This document shows positions 10,388-17,574 of a DNA stretch of 46,360 nt, piece after piece. Position 1 is the stretch's first letter; every line of letters begins with the position of its first letter. The notes beneath the pieces are model-generated. The model was not told the DNA's origin, did no database searches, and saw nothing but the letters and a program-made list of their open reading frames with translations. This stretch comes from CBCXVS01 sp965178525. Lineage in GTDB: Bacteria; Tectomicrobia; Entotheonellia; Entotheonellales; Entotheonellaceae. Both the position numbers and the translations under genes were made by a program. The stretch is from assembly GCA_965178525.1 (NCBI GenBank), contig CBCXVS010000014.1, positions 1-46,360 of the forward strand, read 5' to 3'.

Positions 10388-11208
10388 ATGGCACAACAAA
10401 ACAGCCTCAACTTCTTTTTACAGGATATTTGGAAGGCATCGAGAATATGGATAGCAATTCTTATCGGAGCTGGAGGAATTGCAGGACTCATAACTGCATT
10501 TCCGAGTAATGAATTAGAGGTGATGAAGGTTATAATCGGAGCCACTATTTTGGTTGTCTTGGGTGTAAGTGGTCGGAGGGTATTGCGTATCTTAGAAGAG
10601 AATCGTAGAAGTCAGGGCTACCATAAAGATCCGGATACACTTGTGACCACATCACTCACCATGTATGACGTCGAGTTTGCCGTTAATGATTTAGTCTCGC
10701 AGATAAAAAAAGCAGGCTCCGATCCTGACTTAATTATTGGTATAGATCGAGGAGGAGCAATATTGGGAGGAATGCTAGCCAAGCAGTTTCAAAAGCCGTT
10801 TAGTAGTATATCAGTAAATTACTCGTTAGAATCATTAGAATCAGCATCCGATACCGATAATACTGCTAACTCTATTGATGATACTCTAAAGAAAGGATCG
10901 ACAAACAGCTTCAGGAAGGTGCTAATAGCTGATGATGCCTCCAGAAGTGGAACTACAGCAGAAATTGCAAAAAAAACTATCTACAGGGATGCAAGGCTCT
11001 TCAGGGCTCTACCATAAAACTTGCAGTCATATTAAATGAAATCAATCGCCAGGGTCCAACGGGACGTCGCAAGAAGCAACCAGATTTTTCAGTTTACCAT
11101 ACTCAAATGGTAAATATCACTTTCCCATGGGACCAAGTTGTACCTGAGCCATTAAGCGACAATTCCCTCGACAGCCAGACCGTCACACCTGACCCCATCT
11201 CCTCCTGA
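10388..11208 (+). pseudogene. Membrane-anchored phosphoribosyltransferase-domain protein, frameshifted
   Basis: Residues about 17-38 and 45-63 are two membrane helices, followed by a cytosolic type I phosphoribosyltransferase-like domain: DLIIGIDRGGAILGGMLA (residues 114-131) and the PRPP-loop-like segment RKVLIADDASRSGTT (176-190; the Asp pair is right, Ser-Gly replaces Thr-Gly). The open frame stops at 11017, but a second frame continues with IKLAVILNEI and FPWDQVVPEP to TGA at 11208, as expected for this domain. The two frames join if the run of eight A at 10969-10976 had nine, giving about 273 residues. So this is either a recent pseudogene or a sequencing error. Base composition is AT-rich like fbp. 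Substrate is unknown. Confidence 0.75.
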
Positions 11209-11242
11209 TTTAGCCGTATCGCTATACTCCATTGCGGATAGG

Positions 11243-11425
11243 TCACTCCTGCAGCCCCACAGGCTGGTTGGACCAGGCCCCTAATGGCTCGGCGACCTTG
11301 TGGAATTGAGCCTCGGCCTTGGCTTCATCCACTCCCTGCTTGGCGGCCTGTCGCGAGATGCGCTGGCGCACCTGGCTGAGGCATCTTTCCAGGGCCAGCG
11401 CTAAGCGGCGCCCCTGCCCGATAGG
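11243..11425 (-). pseudogene. Unidentified ORF remnant after the nucleotidyltransferase
   Basis: Directly after the TAA of the nucleotidyltransferase, and in the same frame, about 60 codons remain open to a TGA at 11243. The translation has protein-like composition (RLALALERCLSQVRQRISRQ, then KQGVDEAKAEAQFHKVAEPL) and ends in NQPVGLQE. There is no start codon with a ribosome-binding site. It may be the tail of a transposase or other gene lost when the neighbouring island was inserted. I do not recognise the family. Confidence 0.3.
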
Positions 11426-12465
11426 TTACCCACAGCGTGTGGCCTGACAAACGGTGCTGGCAGCTCGGATGTGCACCCCTGTGCCCAGGATACTGCGGGA
11501 CACCCGGGCCCCGGCGCCAATCCATACCTGCTCCCACAACACGCTTTCCCGCACTTCGGCGCCCGCCTCTAGCCGGCAGCTAGCCGCGAGCACAGCATAT
11601 GGGCCGACACGCACATCCGGCGCCAGTTCGACATCCGGCCCCAAAACGACAGGCGGCATGATCGTCACGCCGTCCTGGTGCTGCCGCAGCGCGTCTGCAT
11701 CGCGGATGACCCGTGTTCCGGGAGGCATGCGCGGCACCCACTGATCGTCCAGCACCCCATCTAGCAGATCCCAGTGCACTTGGCGGTAGCGTTCGGGGAC
11801 GCCCACATCCATCCAGTAGCCCGTATAACGATAGCCATACACGGACGCATCCCGGGCGATCAGCGCGGGATAGGTCTCCGCTGTCGTACTAACAACACGC
11901 GCTGGTGGGATGTGGTCCAAAACCTGTGGTGAGAGAACCTGTATACACGCAAACATCAGGTCTTCCCCCGAGAGATGGGTCTTGGTGTTGGGCTGCCCAT
12001 TGATGTGGCAGATGCGATCAGCCGCATCCACCACCACGGCGCCGTATTGACGCACAGCCGGATCGGGCCGTACCACCATGGTCACCATGGCATCGCGCTG
12101 ACAATGCCACTGCCACACCGCAGCGAGATCGAGATCGATCAGGACATCCGCGTTCATGACCACAAACGGCTCGTCCCGGAATACCGCTTCAACACGTTTG
12201 ATGGCGCCAGCCGTTCCCAAAATTTCCGGCTCATGGGACAGATGTAACCGTAGCCCCACTGGCTTCCGTCTCCGAGCCACTGGCGAAGCTGCTCCGCATG
12301 ATGATGCAGATTGATCACTACCTCTTGCACCTCGTACTGCCGTAACTGCTCCAACAGATAGCCCAACATCGGCCGCAACATGAGCGGCACCAAGGGCTTT
12401 GGACACCCATCTGTGAGCGGACGCAAACGCGTACCCAATCCGGCGGCAAGAATCATGACCTTCAT
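11426..12465 (-). pseudogene. Sugar-phosphate nucleotidyltransferase with beta-helix tail, frameshifted
   Basis: The N-terminal frame starts at ATG 12465 with the nucleotidyltransferase signature MILAAGLGTRLRPLTDGCPK. The second frame supplies LHLSHEPEILGTAGAI, MNADVLIDLDLAAVWQWH, YTGYWMDVGVPERY and a C-terminal left-handed beta-helix (VVLGPDVELAPDVRVGPYAV, then VWIGAGARVSRSILGTGVHI). The frames join if the C-run at 12254-12257 (plus strand) had one more base, restoring QWGLRLHLSHEP. The full protein would be about 346 residues, resembling GDP-mannose or NDP-hexose pyrophosphorylases of the GCD1 type. With the AmgK-like kinase it forms a kinase-nucleotidyltransferase pair for anomeric sugar activation. 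MurU itself lacks a beta-helix, so the product nucleotide is uncertain. Confidence 0.85.
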
Positions 12466-12490
12466 CGGCTGACCATGCCGGTGTCATACA

Positions 12491-12519
12491 TTGCTGGCAA
12501 GCACGTCCCACTGTATACT
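12491..12519 (+). promoter_or_regulatory. Possible sigma-70-type promoter for the HDAC-like gene
   Basis: TTGCTG (12491) and TATACT (12514) are separated by 17 bases. The -10 box matches 5 of 6 consensus bases; the -35 is weak. The predicted start is near 12526, leaving a leader of about 38 bases containing the AGGAGG site of the gene at 12564. Confidence 0.4.
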
Positions 12520-12563
12520 AGCACCGATATGATCATCATCGCGCTTTCTCCCAGGAGGTCCGT

Positions 12564-13559
12564 ATGCAGGTAGGGCTGGTCTATCATCCCGATTATCTCA
12601 AGCACCATGCTGGCCAGGGGCATCCGGAACGTGCCAGCCGTCTCGAATCCGTCATGCAGGCCCTCGAAGCCACGCCGGGCGTCCAGCCCCTGTTGCCGCT
12701 CGATATGACGCATGACGCAGAGGCCTGGGTGGCACAGGTGCATCAGCAGGAGCACGTCCGTGCTGTTGAAGCCGCCAGTCAACAGGGGCTGGTGGCGCTC
12801 GACCCCGATACCATCGTGTGTAGCGACTCTTATGCCGTCGCCCTCAAAGCCGTCGCCGGCACCCTGGCCGCCGCTGACGCCGTCATGACCGGAGAGACGT
12901 CACGCGTCTTTTGTGCCGTGCGTCCGCCCGGCCATCATGCCGAGTCGCATCGCCCCATGGGCTTTTGCTTGTTCAACAACGTCGCGATTCTCGCCCGGTA
13001 TCTGCAACAACAACACGGCTTGGACAAGATCCTGATTATCGATTGGGATGTGCATCACGGCAATGGCACCCAACATATTTTTGAAGACGACCCCAGCGTC
13101 TTCTACATCAGTACGCATCAATATCCGTTCTATCCCGGCACCGGCGCCATCACGGAGACCGGCCACGGACGCGGCCAGGGCTATACGCAAAATTACCCCC
13201 TCCGTCAGGGCAGCGGCGACGATGTGTACATTGAGGTCTTCGAGCAGCTCCTGCTGCCCCGTGCGCTTGAGTATCGCCCCGACTTCGTTCTGCTCTCGGC
13301 CGGTTTCGATGCCCACTACGCCGACCCGCTAGCGCACATGCAGGTCACGGAAGAAGGATATCGGCGGATGACGCAAGTGGTCAAGGAAATTGCCGCGACT
13401 TGTACGAATCAGCGCCTCATCTCCGTGCTGGAAGGCGGCTATAATCTGGACGCGCTGGGCCGCAGCGTGGCCACGCATGTGGCGGAGCTGCAACAAAACG
13501 AGTCGAATGCGGAATGCGGCCCCCTGCGGGGAGCAACTAAGATACGGAATGCGGAATGA
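12564..13559 (+). CDS. Histone-deacetylase-family amidohydrolase
   Basis: A zinc-dependent class II HDAC/acetylpolyamine amidohydrolase-like protein of 331 residues. The active site is complete: RPPGHHAE (His124, His125), IDWDVHHGNGTQ (zinc ligands Asp162 and His164), SAGFDAH (ligand Asp249) and LEGGYN (catalytic Tyr293). Bacterial members deacetylate polyamines, acetoin-pathway proteins or other acyl-amides in the cytosol; the substrate here is not deducible. A strong AGGAGG site precedes the ATG. The last 20 residues run into low-complexity DNA with a repeated CGGAATG, so the C-terminus may be extended relative to the family. It is followed by the cysteine desulfurase gene after 80 bases. 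Confidence 0.92.
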   Translation: MQVGLVYHPDYLKHHAGQGHPERASRLESVMQALEATPGVQPLLPLDMTHDAEAWVAQVHQQEHVRAVEAASQQGLVALDPDTIVCSDSYAVALKAVAGTLAAADAVMTGETSRVFCAVRPPGHHAESHRPMGFCLFNNVAILARYLQQQHGLDKILIIDWDVHHGNGTQHIFEDDPSVFYISTHQYPFYPGTGAITETGHGRGQGYTQNYPLRQGSGDDVYIEVFEQLLLPRALEYRPDFVLLSAGFDAHYADPLAHMQVTEEGYRRMTQVVKEIAATCTNQRLISVLEGGYNLDALGRSVATHVAELQQNESNAECGPLRGATKIRNAE

Positions 13560-13575
13560 AAAAATTAAGAGCGAA

Positions 13576-13605
13576 AAGCGCCCTTGCTTCCCTGCAAGGA
13601 CGCTT
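13576..13605. repeat. Intergenic stem-loop
   Basis: An imperfect 12-bp stem with one mismatch: AAGCGCCCTTGC (13576-13587) pairs with GCAAGGACGCTT (13594-13605) around the loop TTCCCT. It lies just after the HDAC-like gene. No T-run follows on the plus strand, so termination is uncertain. The following AGCTGACAGCT (13616-13626) recurs as AGCTGTCAGCT in the tldD-pmbA gap, which suggests dispersed intergenic repeats. Confidence 0.4.
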
Positions 13606-13639
13606 GACGGTTGATAGCTGACAGCTTTTCCGAGAGGAA

Positions 13640-14812
13640 ATGGCCAATTCTATGCGCCAGATTTATCTTGATCACAATGCAACGACGCCGGTGCATCCGG
13701 ATGTACTGGAGATTTTGACCGCGTGCTACCGGGATGATTTTGGCAATCCGTCGAGCGTGCATCAGTTTGGCAGGCGCTCACGGGTGTTGACCGATGAGGC
13801 GCGCGATACCGTTGCCGACTTGCTTGGCGCGCCGCCGGCGTCGGTCTTTTTTTGTAGCGGTGGAACCGAAGCGAATAATACGATCATTCAGGGCGTAGCC
13901 GCCACGTTGCGAGACCGGGGCCGGCATCTGGTGACCTCTAGCATTGAACATCCTGCCGTGTTGGATACCTGTGCGTACCTGGCGCAGCAGGGTTATGACG
14001 TGACCTACGTCCCGGTAGATGAACACGGTGTGGTGCAACCTGAAGCGGTGCAGGATGCGCTCACGGACGACACGATCTTGGTGTCGATCATGCATGCCAA
14101 CAACGAGATCGGGACGGTGCAACCGATTGCTGATATCGTGCGTATCGTGCATGATCGCGGCATTTTAATGCATACGGATGCGGTGCAGACATTTGGCAAA
14201 ATGCCCCTATGTGTGGATGACCTCGGGGTGGATTTCCTCTCCTTTTCCGGTCACAAACTATACGCGCCCAAGGGCATTGGCGGCTGGTACGTCCGGGCAC
14301 AAAAGGCGTTGCAACCCCTGATCCATGGCGGCCATCAGGAACGCGGGCTGCGCTCGGGAACGGAAAATGTGGCGCAAATCGTGGCGTTGGCTAAAGCCTG
14401 TGAGATCGCGGTGCGTGACATGCAGTCCGAGGCGGATCGCTTACGCCAATTGCAACAGCGCCTGGAGCACGGTATTCTGGAGCGGATTCCGACGGCACGC
14501 ATTCAAGGCGCAGAAGCGCCCCGCTTGCCTACGACAACGAATGTGGCTTTTGCCGGCGCCGAAGGTGAAACGCTGTTAATGAGCCTCGACCTCCAGGGGG
14601 TGGCCGTCTCGACCGGGTCGGCCTGTAGCTCCGGATCCTTGGAACCCTCTCACGTCTTGCAAGCGATGGGATTGGCGGAAGACTATCTGCAGGGCGCTTT
14701 ACGTCTCAGTATGGGACGGTCGACGACAGCGGACGACATCGATTATGTCCTGCAGCTCCTGCCGGACATCGTGGCGCATGCACGCGTCTTTGATCCCACT
14801 CTGGCACGTTAG
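13640..14812 (+). CDS. Cysteine desulfurase (NifS/IscS family)
   Basis: This PLP enzyme takes sulfur from cysteine as an enzyme persulfide for Fe-S cluster or thiolation pathways. Family features: YLDHNATTPVHPDVLE, the GGTEANN loop, SSIEHPAVL, HANNEIGTVQ, HTDAVQTFGK, the PLP lysine in SFSGHKLYAPKG, and the catalytic-loop Cys in STGSACSSGSLEPSHVL. At 390 residues it is a class I (IscS/NifS-type) enzyme. GAGAGG lies immediately before the ATG at 13640; a second ATG at 13652 is also possible. The next gene, 11 bases on, is a matching scaffold, so the pair should be an operon. Confidence 0.95.
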   Translation: MANSMRQIYLDHNATTPVHPDVLEILTACYRDDFGNPSSVHQFGRRSRVLTDEARDTVADLLGAPPASVFFCSGGTEANNTIIQGVAATLRDRGRHLVTSSIEHPAVLDTCAYLAQQGYDVTYVPVDEHGVVQPEAVQDALTDDTILVSIMHANNEIGTVQPIADIVRIVHDRGILMHTDAVQTFGKMPLCVDDLGVDFLSFSGHKLYAPKGIGGWYVRAQKALQPLIHGGHQERGLRSGTENVAQIVALAKACEIAVRDMQSEADRLRQLQQRLEHGILERIPTARIQGAEAPRLPTTTNVAFAGAEGETLLMSLDLQGVAVSTGSACSSGSLEPSHVLQAMGLAEDYLQGALRLSMGRSTTADDIDYVLQLLPDIVAHARVFDPTLAR

Positions 14813-14823
14813 GGAGGCAAGGT

Positions 14824-15207
14824 ATGGCAAGCATTTATTCGGACATGGTGCAGGATCATTTCGAGAACCCGCGCAACGTCGGCGCGATCGAACATGCCGA
14901 TGCGGAAGCCGAGGTGTCGAATCCGGCCTGCGGGGATACCATGCGCCTCTACCTTCGCATTGAAGACGAGCGCATTGTCGAGGCCACGTTTCAAACGCAG
15001 GGGTGTCCGCCGGCCATTGCAGCCGGCTCTATCACAACAGAAATGCTGCGGGGGAAGACAGTGGAAGAATCTCTCGAGGTAAAGCGGGAGGTGGTGACCG
15101 ATGCCCTCGGTGGGCTCCCGCAGCACAAGGCACACAGCGCCGTGCTGACCGAAGATGCCGTCAAAGCCGCCGTTGCCGATTATCGCAAACGGCGGCGGAA
15201 CACTTAG
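14824..15207 (+). CDS. IscU/NifU-N-type Fe-S scaffold-like protein, one Cys missing
   Basis: The 127-residue product has the IscU fold signature: YSDMVQDHFENPRNVG, NPACGD (first Cys), TQGCPPAIAAGS (second Cys) and LGGLPQHKAHSAVLTEDAV. In canonical IscU the last segment is K-x-H-C-S with the third conserved Cys; here it reads K-A-H-S-A, so that ligand/persulfide acceptor is absent. The first two positions are intact. It follows cysteine desulfurase by 11 bases with a GGGAGG site, so a role as scaffold or sulfur acceptor for that enzyme is likely, but by a variant mechanism. Its stop abuts that of the convergent nuoD with no spacer. Confidence 0.88.
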   Translation: MASIYSDMVQDHFENPRNVGAIEHADAEAEVSNPACGDTMRLYLRIEDERIVEATFQTQGCPPAIAAGSITTEMLRGKTVEESLEVKREVVTDALGGLPQHKAHSAVLTEDAVKAAVADYRKRRRNT

Positions 15208-16374
15208 CTAACGGTCGATCTCTCCCAGCACGATATCCAAACTGCCGACGGTGGCGACCGCATCGGCGACCAGGCTATTCCGGCCGATGGCGTCGATGGC
15301 GCTGATCGCCGTAAAGCACGGGGAACGGCCTTTACACCGGAAGGGTTTGTCTGAGCCATCACTGACGAGATAAAACCCGATTTCGCCGCGCGGCGATTCC
15401 GTCCGCATATAGGCATCGCCCTCAGGCGGGCGAATACGCCGTGGCGTGGCGCTATTGGGATCCCCACTGGGTAGCTGATCACACACTTGGCGCAGGATCT
15501 GGAGCGATTCGATCATCTCGCGCACGCGCACAATGTAGCGATCCCAGGCCGAGCCGAGCGGTCCGAATGCGCCCGTTCCGACCGGCACGTCGAAATCGAA
15601 GCGATCGTAAATGCCGTAGGGTTCTTCCTTGCGCAGATCCCAGCGCACGCCACTGCCCCGGAGGTTCGGCCCGCCAACACCGTAGCTAATGGCGATCTCG
15701 GGGGACATGATGCCGATAGTAGCGGTGCGTTCAATAAAAATCTTGTTGAATGACAACAAGTCGTTCAGTTCCTTGACGCAGGGCTCGAAGTAGTCCACGA
15801 ACTCCATGACCCGCTCGGCAAATCCCGCCGGCAGGTCCTGCATGACCGCACCAATCCAGAGGTAGTTGTATAGCAACCGGGCGCCGCTGGCCCACTCGAA
15901 TAGATCGAGAATCTTTTCCCGATCGCGGAAACACCACAAGAACGGCGTGATGGCGCCGACATCGAGACCAAATGTCCCAATGGCGAGGAGATGGCTGGCG
16001 ATCCGTTGCAGCTCGGCCATCATGACCCGAATGTACTGCAACCGCTCCGGCAAATCGGTGAGCCCTATGAGCTTTTCCACTGCGAGCACGTAGCCCAATT
16101 CCATGCACATCGCCGCCAGGTAATCCATCCGGTCCGTGTATGGAATCACCTGGGGGTAGGTCATGGCCTCGGCGTGCTTTTCAAAACAACGGTGCAGATA
16201 GCCAATATGCGGGGTAATTTGCTTCACCAACTCCCCATCCATGACCAATTCGAGCCGCAACACGCCGTGCGTACTCGGATGCTGCGGGCCCATCTGCAGG
16301 ATGAGATCGTCCCCTTGACGTTCGTAACTCAGACGAAATTCGTTGCCGACCGTTTCTTGTATCGCTGGACTCAT
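15208..16374 (-). CDS. nuoD: NADH-quinone oxidoreductase subunit D (49-kDa type)
   Basis: NuoD forms part of the quinone pocket at the junction of the peripheral and membrane arms of complex I. Signatures: MGPQHPSTHGVLRLELVMDGE, HIGYLHRCFEKHAEAMTYPQ, PYTDRMDYLAAM, IMSPEIAISYGVGGPNLRGSG, and ESPRGEIGFYLVSDGSDKPF near the C-terminus, ending in VLGEIDR as usual. It has 388 residues, the unfused length (not a NuoCD fusion). It is the last gene of a four-gene minus-strand block nuoB-nuoC-nuoI-nuoD, starting 20 bases after the nuoI stop. No other nuo gene is in the window. Confidence 0.96.
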   Translation of the reverse strand: MSPAIQETVGNEFRLSYERQGDDLILQMGPQHPSTHGVLRLELVMDGELVKQITPHIGYLHRCFEKHAEAMTYPQVIPYTDRMDYLAAMCMELGYVLAVEKLIGLTDLPERLQYIRVMMAELQRIASHLLAIGTFGLDVGAITPFLWCFRDREKILDLFEWASGARLLYNYLWIGAVMQDLPAGFAERVMEFVDYFEPCVKELNDLLSFNKIFIERTATIGIMSPEIAISYGVGGPNLRGSGVRWDLRKEEPYGIYDRFDFDVPVGTGAFGPLGSAWDRYIVRVREMIESLQILRQVCDQLPSGDPNSATPRRIRPPEGDAYMRTESPRGEIGFYLVSDGSDKPFRCKGRSPCFTAISAIDAIGRNSLVADAVATVGSLDIVLGEIDR

Positions 16375-16394
16375 GATGGCGTCCTATAGCCTCG

Positions 16395-16946
16395 CTATTC
16401 CGCGGCTGCCGTGGCTGCCGCGCGCTCCTCATCTCTGGCCGCTTTTCTGGCTTCCTCGGCCTCATCAAACTTGCGGGACTTTTCCTCCAGCTCAGCCGTT
16501 TGTTCCGGGGAAAGTTGCGAAAAACGGTAGAGCAGATCAAAACGGTCCGGCGCTGCGTCCTCGAAACTCGGGGTCATGTAAATACACTCGGTCGGACACG
16601 GATAGGTGCACAGGTTGCAATAACAGCACTTTGCCATATCGATATCGAAAAGCGGAACATGCAGGCGTTTCTTATGCCCGGTCGTCGTCTCCTCCACCTC
16701 ATCCGGCACGGCTTTGATCGTTTCGATCGTGATGCAATTGACCGGACACGCCCGTTCACACTGGACACAACCAATACAATCGTCCATGTTCACAAAAAGC
16801 TGCATGCGAGAGTTCGGAGGCAACTCCCAACGCTCTTCAGGATATTGTAAGGTGACCGCCGGCTTAAACAAACGACCCCATGTCAGGCGCATCCCCACGA
16901 GAGGTGTGACCAAACCCTGCCAAATATTTGCAAAATACCCGCGCAT
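16395..16946 (-). CDS. nuoI: NADH-quinone oxidoreductase subunit I (8Fe ferredoxin)
   Basis: NuoI carries the two [4Fe-4S] clusters N6a and N6b that pass electrons to NuoB. Both motifs are seen: C57-x2-C60-x2-C63-x3-C67-P and C107-x2-C110-x2-C113-x3-C117-P, each with a partner Cys (71 and 121). The N-terminus MRGYFANIWQGLVTPLVGMR fits the family. The start at ATG 16946 has an AAGGGAAG site; the open frame runs further upstream but over nuoC. The C-terminal 45 residues are a charged, Ala/Glu-rich helix (EEARKAARDEERAAATAAAE) longer than typical NuoI. Its position between nuoC and nuoD is unusual. Confidence 0.95.
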   Translation of the reverse strand: MRGYFANIWQGLVTPLVGMRLTWGRLFKPAVTLQYPEERWELPPNSRMQLFVNMDDCIGCVQCERACPVNCITIETIKAVPDEVEETTTGHKKRLHVPLFDIDMAKCCYCNLCTYPCPTECIYMTPSFEDAAPDRFDLLYRFSQLSPEQTAELEEKSRKFDEAEEARKAARDEERAAATAAAE

Positions 16947-16974
16947 TCTACTTCCCTTTTTACATGGGCCCCAT

Positions 16975-17514
16975 CTACATGGAATCCGGATCCGGTGTAC
17001 GGAAGACTTCCATCCCAACGTTGGGCGGGTCGTCCGTATAGGGCACACGAATGCCATGATAAAATTCCTGCACCTCATAATCCTTGCAGAGCGGATGTCC
17101 CTCCCAATCATCAGGGAGGAGAATACGGCGGTGATCGGGATGATTCTCGAAGTGCATGCCGTACAAATCGTACGCTTCTCGCTCATGCCATTCCGCTGTG
17201 CGCCAGATATCGCACACCGTCGGCACCACTCCCGCATCACGTGACGTCTCGACTTTCAACGTCATTTTATGGTGATGCGTCATGGAAGCAAGATGGTAGA
17301 CCACCCCAAGCGTTTTGTCCGGTCCGTAATCCACGCCACTGAGGCACATCAATAAATCGAACTGCAAGTCCGCATCGTGCCGTAAATACGTTCCGACGTC
17401 GTTTATCGCCGTGGCCGCCACGGCGATAAACGGATCGCATGCCTCGCCATGGAACGCGAGGATACGTTCGCCAAACTGGTCCTGCAGTTTGTGACAAATG
17501 TCTTCCGGCGTCAT
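16975..17514 (-). CDS. nuoC: NADH-quinone oxidoreductase subunit C (30-kDa type)
   Basis: NuoC is a peripheral-arm subunit next to NuoD. The diagnostic segment is EWHEREAYDLYGMHFENHPD followed by RRILLPDDWEGHPLCKDY. About 179 residues from the ATG at 17514, chosen because AAAGGA lies about 9 bases upstream and MTPEDICHKLQDQFG starts like the family; an in-frame ATG at 17553 would add 13 residues. It lies 60 bases after nuoB and 28 before nuoI, all on the minus strand. Confidence 0.95.
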   Translation of the reverse strand: MTPEDICHKLQDQFGERILAFHGEACDPFIAVAATAINDVGTYLRHDADLQFDLLMCLSGVDYGPDKTLGVVYHLASMTHHHKMTLKVETSRDAGVVPTVCDIWRTAEWHEREAYDLYGMHFENHPDHRRILLPDDWEGHPLCKDYEVQEFYHGIRVPYTDDPPNVGMEVFRTPDPDSM

Positions 17515-17574
17515 GACCGAACATCCTTTTAGGTATGCTAGCGCGCGTTCCATGGCGACCGCGCCGTGGCTTCC

